31,743 nt of DNA from CAYRHS01 sp964424125 (GTDB lineage Bacteria > Actinomycetota > Acidimicrobiia > IMCC26256 > JAOSJL01), in assembly GCA_964424125.1 (NCBI GenBank), contig CAYRHS010000010.1, positions 1-31,743 on the forward strand, read 5' to 3'. Below the pieces are notes generated by a model. The model was given only the letters and a program-made list of their open reading frames with translations. It ran no database searches and was not told the origin of the DNA. The position numbers were made by a program, and so were the translations under genes. Shown here one piece after another: positions 1 through 7,756 of the stretch. Numbering within the stretch: position 1 is the first letter of the stretch; each line of letters begins with the position of its first letter.

Positions 1-2
1 CC

Positions 3-356
3 CACTTCGAGGCCGCCGACGACCTGTTCGCACCCGACACCTTCTTCGACCTGCTGCCGCCCATGTGGCGATTCCAGCTCGAAGGGTCCGGTACGACCTT
101 CACGAACCAGCTCCGCGCCATCGCCGAGGGACCGGTCGAGATCGAGATCGTCCGCACCATCCCGACGGCGACCGGCTTCGTGACCGAGCACGTGGAAACC
201 CAGCACACCCAGGACGGTCCGACGGTCGCCCGACGCATTCACCTGTGCGAGATCCGCGACGGTCGCATCTGTGCGGTCACCACGTATTGCAACGGCGGCT
301 GGAACGACGAACTGCGGGCGCGTCACGTCGCCGAGGCCCCCATGATCCGGCCATGA
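3..356 (+). CDS. NTF2-like/SnoaL-type protein (5' partial)
   Basis: The reading frame is open from the window edge, so the start lies outside. About 117 residues are visible and end at a TGA at 354-356. The fold signature is that of the NTF2/SnoaL cone: a strand with alternating hydrophobics (VEIEIVRTIP), a second strand (THVET-like region), and the closing pair HLCEIRDGRICAVTTYCNGGW. In this family that last strand pair follows the pattern 'F.v.dGkI....y.d' before the C-terminal helix. Such proteins are small cytosolic ligand-binding or isomerase-like domains, and no catalytic residue can be assigned here. The methyltransferase follows 46 bp downstream on the same strand with its own strong ribosome binding site, so the two may be co-transcribed. 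The family call is by pattern only. Confidence 0.6.
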   Translation, partial: HFEAADDLFAPDTFFDLLPPMWRFQLEGSGTTFTNQLRAIAEGPVEIEIVRTIPTATGFVTEHVETQHTQDGPTVARRIHLCEIRDGRICAVTTYCNGGWNDELRARHVAEAPMIRP

Positions 357-402
357 CCGTCAGCTGCCAAGACCCGATGTTCCGACAGGAGGAGTCACTC
401 CC

Positions 403-1212
403 ATGAGCACCGTTTCGTACCGCGAATTCACTGGCACCGGCGCCGAGAACTACCAGCGGTACTTCGTACCGGCCATCGCGACCCCCGTGTCCGCCGATCT
501 GCTTCGCACCGCCGCTCTCCAACCCGGCGAGCGTGTCCTGGATGTCGCCTGCGGCACGGGCGTGATCGCTCGACTGGCTGCCGCGCAGGTCGGGCCGACC
601 GGCTCCGTGACGGGCATCGACGTCGCACCGGACATGATCGACGTGGCCAAAGCCACTCCGTCTCCGACCCGCCCACACATCGACTGGCACGTGAGCGACG
701 CCACCTCGCTCCCGCTTCCCGACGACTCGTACGACGTCGTCCTGTGCCAAATGGGGCTCATGTTCATGGAGGACCGGCCCGCAGCCCTCGCCGAGATGCG
801 CCGGGTTCTGACTCCCGGAGGCCGCCTCGTCGTCAACACCCCCGGCAGCATCCAGCACACGTTCGAGCTCATGGAGCAGGCGATCGTGGACCACGTCAGC
901 CCCGAGCTCGGCGGCTTCGTGCGTGCGGTGTTCTCGATGCACGCCCCCGACGCCGTCGCCGCACTTCTCCGCGACGCAGGGTTGGACGGCGTTTCGTCGA
1001 CGGTCTCGACTGCGACCCTCGAACTCCCCGCGCCCGCGGATTTCCTGTGGCAGTACATCAACCTGACACCGATGGGACCGCTCGTGGCCCAGGCCTCCGA
1101 AGCAGCCAAGTCGGCGATGGAACGACAGGTGGTCGATGGCTGGCAACCATTCGTTGTCGACGGCGCAACGCCGGTCGACCAGCCGATGGTGATCGCGACC
1201 GGGCGGAAATGA
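403..1212 (+). CDS. Class I SAM-dependent methyltransferase
   Basis: The 269-residue product has a UbiE/Methyltransf_11-type Rossmann fold. Motif I, the SAM-binding glycine loop, is LDVACGTGVIAR at residues 46-57. An acidic residue ending strand 2 follows (TGIDVAPDM, about 70-78). Next come the DATSLPLPDDSYDVV stretch (about 99-113) and post-II/III RVLTPGGRLVV (about 134-144). The C-terminal part (about 150-269) is the variable substrate lid, so the acceptor cannot be named. An AGGAGG at 387-392 lies 10 nt before the ATG and fixes the start. It probably forms a short unit with the NTF2-like gene upstream. Length and motif order are normal, and it is probably a cytosolic small-molecule methyltransferase. 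Confidence 0.88.
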   Translation: MSTVSYREFTGTGAENYQRYFVPAIATPVSADLLRTAALQPGERVLDVACGTGVIARLAAAQVGPTGSVTGIDVAPDMIDVAKATPSPTRPHIDWHVSDATSLPLPDDSYDVVLCQMGLMFMEDRPAALAEMRRVLTPGGRLVVNTPGSIQHTFELMEQAIVDHVSPELGGFVRAVFSMHAPDAVAALLRDAGLDGVSSTVSTATLELPAPADFLWQYINLTPMGPLVAQASEAAKSAMERQVVDGWQPFVVDGATPVDQPMVIATGRK

Positions 1213-1521
1213 GCAGGCTCGCGTCGGACTGCGAGTCGCTTGTGGGGTTTCGACCCGACCTCGTGGCGGAAGTCGCCGATGCTGTGCTCGCCGAAACCTC
1301 GGCAAGGAGCTTTTCGGTTCCTCTCGCGGGTGGGAGGCGACCGACCCCACCGAACACAAGCACCTGGCCACCCAGCCGAGAACCTGCTGCTGACCGGCTC
1401 CTTCGGCGCCCAGTGGGCTCGCCTGCCGGGTGGTGGCGCCGAGGGTCCGCGCCTGCGGATAGGTTGCCGGGCATCTTCGAGCCGCCCGGAGCCGACCCGC
1501 AGGCGAACCCGTGAGGTGACC
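1213..1521 (+). other. Intergenic stretch without a recognisable gene
   Basis: No frame on either strand gives a convincing protein. A 101-codon plus frame starting at an ATGA overlap with the methyltransferase (1209-1514) has Pro/Arg-rich, low-information composition and resembles no family I know. A GTGAGGTGAC stretch at 1511-1520 is a plausible ribosome binding site for the DUF202 remnant that follows. Confidence 0.5.
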
Positions 1522-1887
1522 GTGAACGAGGACCGGTCCGGCATCCCGTCGACCACCGTGCTGGCAGAGCAGCGCACCTACCTCGCCGCCGAGCGAACTC
1601 TCTTCGCGGTTCTGCGCACCGGCCTGGCGATCGCCGGGGGCGGCTCACTGGTTTACCACCCTGCTCGGCGATGAGTGGCCTCCGTTGGGTGCAGGTCACC
1701 TCGTCGCCGCCTTCTTGTTCGTCGGCTACGCCATGGTGCTGCTCGGCCTGCGCCGGTACCGCGACGTCGCCGCAGTGGTGCAAGCGGAAAGCGGATCGAG
1801 CGCGCAGATGCTGCCGAGCCGAACGCCTCGACGACCTCCCTGCCGTCTCCGGTGTCGTTCGGCGTCGCCGGTCAAACTCCGCCCTGA
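1522..1887 (+). pseudogene. DUF202 (YidH-type) membrane protein, frameshifted
   Basis: A GTG at 1522, preceded by GTGAGGTG, opens a frame with the DUF202 hallmark TYLAAERTLFAVLRTGLAIAG, an amphipathic helix running into the first membrane helix. The frame stops at 1674. The rest of the family continues one frame over, as LLGDEWPPLGAGHLVAAF and FVGYAMVLLGLRRYRDVAAV, giving a second membrane helix and its basic end. Removing one T from the TTT at about 1651-1653 joins the two parts perfectly. A second shift near 1785 is possible, because the C-terminal sequence reads poorly in every frame and no third membrane helix is seen. DUF202 proteins are small inner-membrane proteins of unknown role. This is either a real pseudogene or an assembly indel; the 3' end is approximate. 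Confidence 0.65.
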
Positions 1888-1920
1888 TGCTGTCGGTTCA
1901 GCTATCCCTCGCTCGTCTGT

Positions 1921-2367
1921 TCACTTCGCCGGCTCGTCCAACTCCTTCTTGAACTCGTCGGCGTCGGCGTCGACCTGCTGCTCGATGATCTTGTTGACCC
2001 GCGCGGCCGCCTTTTCCAACTGCTCCTCGATCTTCGACTCGCCGATCACGACGATCGCCGCCTCGCCCTCCCTGAGCGACTCGCCCAAGTCCTTCAGGTC
2101 GCCGCGAGACATGCCCTTCCGAAGGTGGCCGATGACCCCACCGGCGGTGCCACCGACAGCCGCGCCGACGATGATCGAGGGCGGGAACACAAGGCCCACC
2201 AGAGCGCCGATGCCGATCCCGGCCCAGCCGCCGTGCTGAGTCGGCTTCTCGGTCTTGTGGACCCGAACCTTGTCGCCGTCGTTCTCGATGACGGCGGCGT
2301 CGAAGCCGGGTGCTCGGTCGTGACCTCTCGTTGGGCTGTGCTCGGGCCCGGGGGCTGAACGTCGGAG
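1921..2367 (-). pseudogene. DUF1269-family protein lacking its N-terminus and start
   Basis: The recognisable part begins upstream of any start codon. Read from 2367 downwards, family sequence appears as GFDAAVIEN, VRVHKTEKPTQHG, then a Gly/Ala-rich membrane hairpin (GIGIGALVGLVFPPS, VGAAVGGTAGGVIGHL). It ends with SRGDLKDLGESLREGEAAIV, VIGESKIEEQ and an acidic tail. This order matches DUF1269 'general stress' membrane proteins, which normally have about 40 more N-terminal residues. Here an in-frame TAG, the stop of the SGNH gene (2368-2370), lies just ahead, and no ATG/GTG/TTG occurs before the GTG at 2199. Translation from 2199 would give only 92 residues starting inside the membrane hairpin. 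The 5' part has most likely been lost by deletion next to the SGNH gene. Confidence 0.65.
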
Positions 2368-3609
2368 CTAGGCGCTCGCGACGCCCGCGTCGCGCAGGCG
2401 TTCGGCCACGTCCCAGACCACCTCGGCGTACGCGTCCGCGCCCTGGCCGTCGGGGTGCACGCAGTCGATCGAGTTGATCCAGCTCTCGTAGTCGGGATGA
2501 CCAGCGGCGCAGTAGGCCTGGATGGCGCTCGTCGTCCGGTCGAAGAGGGTTCCGAGCGGGCCGGGCCCCTCGCCAGCGCGCAGGGCGTCGGGGCCGAGGC
2601 CGTTGGGGGCCCGATGGTCCTCGAACAACTCCTGGACCTCCGCCAGCGCGACTCGGTCGTCGGCAAAGCGCGCCACGGTGTCACGGATGGTCGTGTTCAG
2701 GCGATCGACAACCCGGGCGGCGGCGTTCGCGAAGCAGCTGCCCTCGCACCCGTCGACGCCGTGGGGTTCGGCGGCCGTGGGGTCGTGGTACGTACTGACG
2801 ACGATGCGCGAGTCGGTGGCGTCGACCAGACGAGCGAGCGCCGCCTCAAGCCCGGCTCCGATCTTGGCGGCGCGCTGCTCCACGAGCTCGGTGTCGAGGG
2901 AACCGCCGACGAGGTACTGCTCCGGATGCGTGAACTCCAAGTCGTTGGCCCCGATCGTGAGGGTGACCAGAGCCGGGTTGGCGCGCACCGCCCACTCGAC
3001 CTGGCTCAGCTCGTCGGTGTCGTCGGGGGCGGTACCGTCGAGGCCACCCGTGACGGGCTCCTCGAGCAGATCCTCGACACCCGCCCCGGAGCAGGCCACC
3101 AGCGCGAGCTGCGGCTCTGCTGCAGGGTCGGCGGTCCGCCACCGGTCGAGCACCCGGGCCGGATAGGCCTCGCGCTCGGCGCGCCAGCATCGGTCCTGGA
3201 GCAGATAGTCGGAAAGGTCGAGGCCGTGGCCGCTGGCGACCGAGTCGCCGAGCGCGACCAGCGCCTCGGAGCGGGTCGGATGACGGGCGAGCAGCGTCGT
3301 GCTGACGGCGCGTCGGTTGCCTTGGGCGTCGCTGGCGGTCACCTCGACCGTCCAGGCACCGGCATCGTCGGGGAGCCATCGCAGCGTGTTCCCGTCGAGT
3401 TCGGCGTCGGGCGGGAGGCCGCGAGCTGCCCACTCGAGCTCGGCGGGCTCGAAGGCGTACTCGAGTGGAGTTCCGACCTCGACCCGCATCGTCTCGGGCA
3501 CGTCGAGTCGCAGCGTGTCGTCGGAGTCGCCGGCGGAACTGCACCCGGCTGCGAGCAGCGCCATCGTCGCGACCGCAACGAGGCTTCCGGGAAGGGTCCT
3601 GCGAGGCAC
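2368..3609 (-). CDS. SGNH/GDSL-type hydrolase lipoprotein with an Ig-like domain
   Basis: I chose the GTG at 3609, which directly precedes a signal peptide (PRRTLPG, a hydrophobic run, then the lipobox LAAGC); the open frame extends upstream to 3732 without a better start. After the lipid Cys comes an Ig/cadherin-like domain of about 90 residues (VEVGTPLEYAF to WTVEVTASDAQGNRRAVS). The SGNH hydrolase follows. Block I is ALVALGDSVASG with the nucleophile Ser, block III is TLTIGANDLEF with the oxyanion Asn, and block V is DCVHPDGQGADAYA with the Asp-x-x-His pair. Extra cysteines (ACSG, DGCEGSC, YCAAGH) suggest extracytoplasmic disulfides, as in SGNH lipases of actinomycetes. It is probably a surface-anchored esterase or lipase of unknown substrate. 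Confidence 0.85.
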   Translation of the reverse strand: MPRRTLPGSLVAVATMALLAAGCSSAGDSDDTLRLDVPETMRVEVGTPLEYAFEPAELEWAARGLPPDAELDGNTLRWLPDDAGAWTVEVTASDAQGNRRAVSTTLLARHPTRSEALVALGDSVASGHGLDLSDYLLQDRCWRAEREAYPARVLDRWRTADPAAEPQLALVACSGAGVEDLLEEPVTGGLDGTAPDDTDELSQVEWAVRANPALVTLTIGANDLEFTHPEQYLVGGSLDTELVEQRAAKIGAGLEAALARLVDATDSRIVVSTYHDPTAAEPHGVDGCEGSCFANAAARVVDRLNTTIRDTVARFADDRVALAEVQELFEDHRAPNGLGPDALRAGEGPGPLGTLFDRTTSAIQAYCAAGHPDYESWINSIDCVHPDGQGADAYAEVVWDVAERLRDAGVASA

Positions 3610-3840
3610 CCCGCAGAGGGTACCGACAGCCGTGCATCGGACACCCGCGCGACTCTGATCTCGCGGAGTCGGCCCCTGGAACTGCCCCTCCGGCGGACAG
3701 CTCAAGAGTGTCCGGAAGCGCGCCGGGCTCATCTCCGCGCGCTCGGCAACGCCCGGCGCCTCGCCGCGAGCCTTCTCGGAGAGGATGGAAACGGGTCGAC
3801 ATGCGCGAGCGCGAGGACCGTTGGGCTGCTCGACGACGCG

Positions 3841-4004
3841 CTAATTGGTGACGAGCTGTTGAGCGAAGGCAGCGACGGTGCGCGCGAACTGCTCTGGCGC
3901 CTCGACTAAGTGGCGTGGCCGGACCCTTCGAACTCGACGCCCGGCGCCTCAAGCGTCGCGAGCAGCATCGCGGCGTTCTGCGGCTAGGCGTCTCGGTGTT
4001 CTTC
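3841..4004 (-). pseudogene. Alpha/beta-hydrolase C-terminal remnant
   Basis: On the minus strand the sequence reads PQNAAMLLATLEAPGVEFEG, then SGHAT, then after a one-base loss VEAPEQFARTVAAFAQQL and a TAG at 3841-3843. This is the usual end of an alpha/beta hydrolase: the 'P..NA..LA..L' helix, the strand 'G.e...eGsGH' with the catalytic His, and the helix 'vEaPe.Fa..v.aF'. The frameshift sits at 3907-3908, where two bases (TA) replace an expected Tyr codon. A TAG also interrupts the frame upstream near 3987. No nucleophile elbow or N-terminal half exists upstream, so only the last 50 or so codons remain. Confidence 0.5.
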
Positions 4005-4084
4005 GTCGAGCCCGTCGCACGTTGCCGGCACACGACGCCAAAGAAGGCCTCGAGCGCGGCTGGCGGGCCGTCGCGCCCGACCGC

Positions 4085-4198
4085 CTCTTGAAGCGGGCCG
4101 GTGACCTGGGCGATCAAGGAGCGGAGCTCGTTGCTGGGGCGCGCCCGCCCGCGCAACAGATCATGGATGCGCTCGACGCCGCCGAGGAGGCGGACTGA
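4085..4198 (+). pseudogene. 3' remnant of a DUF6325-like gene
   Basis: The last 38 or so codons before TGA 4196-4198 read as GDLGDQGAELVAGARPPAQQ followed by IMDALDAAEEAD. This resembles the C-terminus of DUF6325-type proteins ('GGELVA..RIPa..v..ALdA..'). Those are commonly encoded directly before a SHOCT protein that begins with MPGLLRG, and that is the arrangement here. Sequence farther upstream in this frame is low-information and overlaps the hydrolase remnant on the other strand, so the 5' part appears lost. The identification leans on gene order and a short match. Confidence 0.35.
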
Positions 4199-4210
4199 GA
4201 GGAGTCGCCC

Positions 4211-4513
4211 CTGCCCGGACTGCTGCGAGGAATCGCCCGCGCCGCCGTGATCGCCGCTACCGCCACCGCGGTCTCCGGTCGAGTGCGGCGACGTCAGGCC
4301 GAACGCTTCGCCGACCGCGACGCGCAGGTCTACGCGGAACGCGAGCAGGCCCACGAACAACAAGCCGCCCCCGCCCAACCTGCACCAGCACCCACCGCAC
4401 CCGGCGAGAGCGACACCATCGCCCAACTCAAACAGCTCGGCGACCTCAAAGCCCAGGGCGTCCTCACCGACGAGGAGTTCGCAGCCGAGAAAGCCAAGAT
4501 CCTCGGACACTGA
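4211..4513 (+). CDS. SHOCT-domain small membrane-associated protein
   Basis: The C-terminus is a textbook SHOCT helix pair: IAQLKQLGDLKAQGVLTDEE followed by FAAEKAKIL. The N-terminus (PGLLRGIARAAVIAATATAV) is a short hydrophobic, Ala-rich segment, and the middle is charged and Pro/Ala-rich. Homologues usually begin MPGLLRG, and here that position is a CTG at 4211. It lies 6 nt after a good Shine-Dalgarno stretch (GAGAGGAG, 4197-4204), so CTG initiation is likely. The first conventional start is the GTG at 4247, which has no ribosome binding site and cuts into the hydrophobic segment. SHOCT proteins are thought to be oligomerisation or membrane-linked accessory modules. Its usual partner upstream is represented only by a remnant. 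Confidence 0.75.
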   Translation: MPGLLRGIARAAVIAATATAVSGRVRRRQAERFADRDAQVYAEREQAHEQQAAPAQPAPAPTAPGESDTIAQLKQLGDLKAQGVLTDEEFAAEKAKILGH

Positions 4514-4699
4514 CCCCAGGCTCGTCGAGGCGCGCCGGTCCGGCGGCTCCCGGGGGTGGGCGCACGCGGCGAGCGCGGGAGCGCCGCAGGCGCAGATGGA
4601 TACGGCTGCACCGTTCTGCTAGAAGATCCCCAGTCAGGCCGCCGCGGAGGCAGGCGGCGCGGCATCGTCGCAGGGAGTCGAAGCGTGGCGGAGAGTTCG

Positions 4700-5182
4700 A
4701 TGCGCAAGCCCGGCATGCGGGTGGTCTCGAGCCTAGCGATTCTTGTTGCGTTGCTCGTGGGCGCGTGCGGCAATGACAGCGACGACTCGAGCAGCTCGTC
4801 GACGACGTCATCGACCGAGACCACCTCGACAACATCATCCGCCGGAACGACCAGTGCCTCCGGTGACAATGCCGCCCTCTGCGACGACCTCGACGCGGTG
4901 AGTGCCGACCTGAACGAGCTGGAGAGCATCGACATCTCGCCCAGCAACGTTTCGCAGCTCAGCGACGCCGTCCAACAACTCGAATCCGACGTTCAGAGCC
5001 TGGCCGACGCTGCGTCCGGGACGACAAGCAGTGACACCGACGCGCTCGAGAGCGCAGTGTCCGGGCTCTCGACGGCGATCTCGGACCTGGGGGACGGTGG
5101 CAGTGTGTCCGATGTCACCTCGGCGCTCAGCGACGTGGAGACGGCCTTCGACTCGACGGAGCAGAGCGTCGACTGCCCCTAG
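4700..5182 (+). CDS. Ser/Thr-rich secreted lipoprotein, function unknown
   Basis: The product has a signal peptide (RKPGMRVV, a hydrophobic run, then the lipobox LVGAC) followed by a 40-residue Ser/Thr linker typical of actinobacterial cell-surface lipoproteins. The remaining 120 or so residues are helical with heptad-like spacing of hydrophobics (LCDDLDAVSADLNELESI, VQQLESDVQSLADAA, LESAVSGLSTAISDL), suggesting a small helical bundle. Two cysteines (LCDDL and the C-terminal DCP) could form a disulfide. Either the ATG at 4700 or the GTG at 4685 (after AGGGAG) may be the start; both keep the signal peptide intact. I recognise no enzymatic motif. Confidence 0.75.
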   Translation: MRKPGMRVVSSLAILVALLVGACGNDSDDSSSSSTTSSTETTSTTSSAGTTSASGDNAALCDDLDAVSADLNELESIDISPSNVSQLSDAVQQLESDVQSLADAASGTTSSDTDALESAVSGLSTAISDLGDGGSVSDVTSALSDVETAFDSTEQSVDCP

Positions 5183-5564
5183 GGCGGCGACGAGCGAGGA
5201 GGGACCCCCTCGGTACGCGCCGAGCCCAGCATGCCCTCACTGGGCTCCCGCTGGGCACGCCCGCTCCCGATTGGTATCGGCTTCGGCTCGCCCTTCGTCT
5301 GCTCTGCGCTCGAGGCGTGGGGGCTGCGGCCGGGCCGGTTCGGTCTCCTGAGTTGGTTTCGAATGCGACACCGGTCAGCGTGCAGTCATTGGCGAGGCCA
5401 GATCGAGAACGGCGTCTCGGGTTCTGCTCCGACATCTAACTCGGATGGGCGTCACCCCTAAGGCGCGCCGGCCACTCGCCGCTCGGGCGTGCCACTGACA
5501 ATCGCCCTGCTCGACCGCGCGCAATCCGCTTGCAACGCTCAAGCAGGCAGGGTCATCACCGCGG
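5183..5564. other. Intergenic stretch, no gene recognised
   Basis: About 380 bp lie between the lipoprotein stop and the PLDc_N stop. The open frames here are short, Arg/Pro/Ser-rich and resemble no family. A weak stem, GAGGG-ACC-CCCTC at about 5207-5219, lies just after the lipoprotein gene but has no T-run. I see no tRNA or repeat. Confidence 0.4.
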
Positions 5565-5795
5565 TCAAGCAGGCGCGATCGCGTCCGCCGGACGCGCGGC
5601 GATGTAGATCAGCATGCCGAAGAACGGAAGGACCAGGATGAGGAACGCCCATCCAGCCTTCGCCCATCCGCTGTGATCGTGACGGCGGAAGTTGTCGATG
5701 AACGCCCAGATCACAGCGAAGAAGACAGCAAACAGAAAGAACCACCAGAGCACGACCAGAGTCAGGCTCAGGAGCGGAAAGTCATATGCGAGCAC
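5565..5795 (-). CDS. PLDc_N-domain small membrane protein
   Basis: The 76-residue protein has two membrane helices (about residues 6-32 and 48-68) joined by a short charged loop (IDNFRRHDHSGWAKAGW). The second helix ends in PFFGMLIYIAARP, the signature of the phospholipase D nuclease N-terminal domain, which in such small proteins is only a membrane module with no nuclease. Many relatives carry a C-terminal SHOCT domain; this one stops after ADAIAPA. The start is a GTG at 5795, four bases after AGGAGG. It is transcribed away from the DUF2254 gene across a 534-bp region full of inverted repeats. Function is unknown. Confidence 0.8.
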   Translation of the reverse strand: MLAYDFPLLSLTLVVLWWFFLFAVFFAVIWAFIDNFRRHDHSGWAKAGWAFLILVLPFFGMLIYIAARPADAIAPA

Positions 5796-5930
5796 GACGC
5801 CTCCTGAATCGAATCAATCCCACCGAAGATCTCGTGCGTCGCTTGGGATTATCTCGGAAGTGGGCTCACGATCTCCAGGGACCAAAGTCCTGCAAACACC
5901 ACTCCCAGTGGCACCTCCTCCCTGCGCATA

Positions 5931-5955
5931 GGGGCCTGCTGGATATAGCAGCCCC
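5931..5955. repeat. Bulged inverted repeat (hairpin)
   Basis: GGGG (5931-5934) and CTGCT (5936-5940) pair with AGCAG (5947-5951) and CCCC (5952-5955) around a GGATAT loop, with one bulged C. There is no T-run on either side, so an intrinsic terminator is unlikely. It lies in the upstream region of the PLDc_N gene. Confidence 0.6.
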
Positions 5956-5987
5956 GAGAACGGGCCATGGAGGGTGGCCTCGGATGG

Positions 5988-6018
5988 CGCACCGAGATCG
6001 GCGGAATCCGTTCCGAGC
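5988..6018 (+). repeat. 31-nt intergenic repeat, copy A
   Basis: The core is GGCGGAATCCGTTCCGAGC (6000-6018). It matches copy B at 27 of 31 positions by eye. It contains CGGAA-TCCG-TTCCG, a possible small hairpin. It lies about 310 bp before the DUF2254 start. Confidence 0.7.
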
Positions 6019-6041
6019 CTCGCCTGCAGCCCTCGCCCGGA

Positions 6042-6085
6042 GCGTTTTCAACCGGCCCCACGGGGGCGGGACGTGAAGAAAACGC
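6042..6085. repeat. Nested inverted repeat
   Basis: A perfect 8-bp outer pair, GCGTTTTC (6042-6049) and GAAAACGC (6078-6085), encloses a perfect 5-bp hairpin, GCCCC-ACG-GGGGC (6055-6067). It could be a structured leader or non-coding RNA element for the DUF2254 gene, or the ends of a decayed small element. No function can be assigned. Confidence 0.55.
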
Positions 6086-6329
6086 GGTCGAAAACCGATC
6101 ATCGCTGCTTCGGGCCGTGTGTTCGTCGAGGAATCTACCGGTCTCGAGCGCGCGAACCTTCAGGTGAGCCACCCGAACCGAGTTCCCGGCCCCACAGGTT
6201 GCCAGCCGTCATAATGGCAGCGACAGCGTCGTCCGACGACACGTCGCACTTGGTGCCCGATCATGGCTCCACGGCGTGGCCGATCCGCTCGATGGGCGAC
6301 CGGCACGGCGTCGGCAAGGAGTGCTCCGA

Positions 6330-7673
6330 ATGTCCTGGCGAACGCGTTGGCGAGCGTACGAGTACGTTCGTAACAGCCTCTGGATCGTGCCGGGATTGTT
6401 TGTCGTGCTGGCGATCGCCATGGGGTTGGTTCTCCCGGAGGTGGACGAGCGAACCAGCTCCTCGATCGGGATCTCCTTTGGTGCTAGCTCGGCCCAGGGG
6501 ATGTTGGGCGCGATCGCAGGCGGGATGATCACCTTCACCGGCTTCGTCTTCTCGATCCTGTTGCTCGCCGTGCAGTTCGGCTCGAGCCAGTTCTCACCGC
6601 GGATGCTCCGCCGTTTCCTCCGTGATCCAACGACGAAGATCTCACTCGGCGTGTTCATGGCCACCTTCGTGTACGCCCTGTTGGTGCTGCGGACGATCGG
6701 CCTCGGCAGCGATCCGGACTTCGTTCCAAACAACTCGATCTCCATCGCGTTGGCGTGGCTGCTGCTGAGCATGCTCATGTTCCTGCGCTTGATCAGCCGG
6801 ACAACACAAGGCCTGCGGGTCGCGGCGGTCACGAGAGAGCTCGGTCGGGACGGCGCCAAGGTGATTCGGCGCACCTACCCCGATCTGGTGGCCGACGATG
6901 CCGTCGCCGACACCGAGCCCGAGGGTCCGGTGGGGGAGCCGTCGAGGATTGTCGAGCTCAGCGGTAGGGCGGGCGTGCTGCAGAGCGTTGACGTCCACGG
7001 GCTCGTCAGGATTGCCCGGGATTCCGACGTCGTGCTGGAGCTGATCCCGCCAGTAGGTGACCCGATGGCGCCGGACACGCCGCTCTTCCGCGTTCATGGC
7101 GCCGGCGCGGTCGACGACGAGCGACTCCGGCGATCGATCGCGGTCGGCGATGAACGGACGATGAGGCAGGATCCGGCATTTGCGTTGCGGCTGCTGGCCG
7201 ACATCTCGTCGAAGGCGCTCTCGCCGGGTATCAACGATCCCACCACCTCGGTCCAGGCCATCGACCAGATCGAGCTGTTGCTGCGGCTACTCGCGCGACG
7301 GCGGCTGACCCCGGGGGAGCTCCGCGACGAGGCGGGACAGGTGCGACTCTGTTATCCGGCGCGATCCTGGGAGGACCTCCTCAGCATCGCGCTCGACGAG
7401 GCGCGCGTTTTTGGGTCCACCTCCGCGCAGGTCAACCGCAGGCTCCGCGCGCTGCTCGAAGGCCTCCACGCCCTGGTGCCCTCCTATCGGCAGCCCGCGG
7501 TCGAGGCCCAGCTGGCGATGGTGGATGCGAGCATCGCGCGCACTTCCGGCGACGCGGCCGAGCGGAGAATTGCGGCGACCGAAGACCGCCAAGGGCTCGG
7601 TACGCCGAGGTGGAGAGCCGACGCTGCTGCATCCGGCCGACAAGCCGGTGACTCAGTCCATCGTCGACTGTGA
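6330..7673 (+). CDS. DUF2254 integral membrane protein
   Basis: The 447-residue protein has four membrane helices in its first 155 residues (about 17-36, 57-80, 104-121, 133-152). Between helices 2 and 3 sits the family signature FGSSQFSPRMLRRFLRDP. The large C-terminal part is cytosolic and includes ALSPGINDPTTSVQAIDQIE, another conserved DUF2254 block, and a near-terminal EDRQGLG. An AAGGAG at 6316-6321 lies 8 nt before the ATG, which fixes the start; the longer frame from 6276 lacks such a site. The last 25 or so residues (after RQGLG) are low-information and may be family-specific drift. DUF2254 proteins are uncharacterised; their architecture suggests a channel or transporter-like role, but that is inference. 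Confidence 0.87.
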   Translation: MSWRTRWRAYEYVRNSLWIVPGLFVVLAIAMGLVLPEVDERTSSSIGISFGASSAQGMLGAIAGGMITFTGFVFSILLLAVQFGSSQFSPRMLRRFLRDPTTKISLGVFMATFVYALLVLRTIGLGSDPDFVPNNSISIALAWLLLSMLMFLRLISRTTQGLRVAAVTRELGRDGAKVIRRTYPDLVADDAVADTEPEGPVGEPSRIVELSGRAGVLQSVDVHGLVRIARDSDVVLELIPPVGDPMAPDTPLFRVHGAGAVDDERLRRSIAVGDERTMRQDPAFALRLLADISSKALSPGINDPTTSVQAIDQIELLLRLLARRRLTPGELRDEAGQVRLCYPARSWEDLLSIALDEARVFGSTSAQVNRRLRALLEGLHALVPSYRQPAVEAQLAMVDASIARTSGDAAERRIAATEDRQGLGTPRWRADAAASGRQAGDSVHRRL

Positions 7674-7756
7674 TCTGCTTGTTGGGAACGACCAGGTCGT
7701 GCAGGCGAGCCGGGTTGCCGGCACCCGCACGTCGTCGGAGCGAAACCAGATGGCCT

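Larger units (their letters stand above)
5796..6329. other. Structured divergent intergenic region
   Basis: This 534-bp gap separates the PLDc_N gene (minus) from the DUF2254 gene (plus). It holds a bulged hairpin (5931-5955), copy A of the 31-nt repeat (5988-6018), a nested inverted repeat (6042-6085) and a small hairpin CGGT-CGAAA-ACCG (6085-6097). No protein frame in it is convincing. Confidence 0.6.

Noticed and set aside
277..1371. Long minus-strand open frames opposite the methyltransferase
   Set aside because: Arg/His-rich shadow of the plus-strand methyltransferase, no family pattern and no ribosome binding site.
1209..1514. 101-codon frame overlapping the methyltransferase stop (ATGA)
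   Set aside because: Overlap is suggestive, but the sequence is Pro/Arg-rich, resembles nothing, and the region looks like decayed DNA.
2455..3909. 484-codon plus-strand open frame opposite the SGNH gene
   Set aside because: Antisense shadow caused by GC-rich codon use; the minus strand carries the SGNH motifs and signal peptide.
2846..4510. 554-codon minus-strand open frame
   Set aside because: It is antisense to the SHOCT gene at one end and out of frame with the SGNH gene at the other; composition is Arg-rich and structureless.
5207..5219. Stem GAGGG-ACC-CCCTC after the Ser/Thr-rich lipoprotein gene as a terminator
   Set aside because: Only five base pairs and no following T-run.
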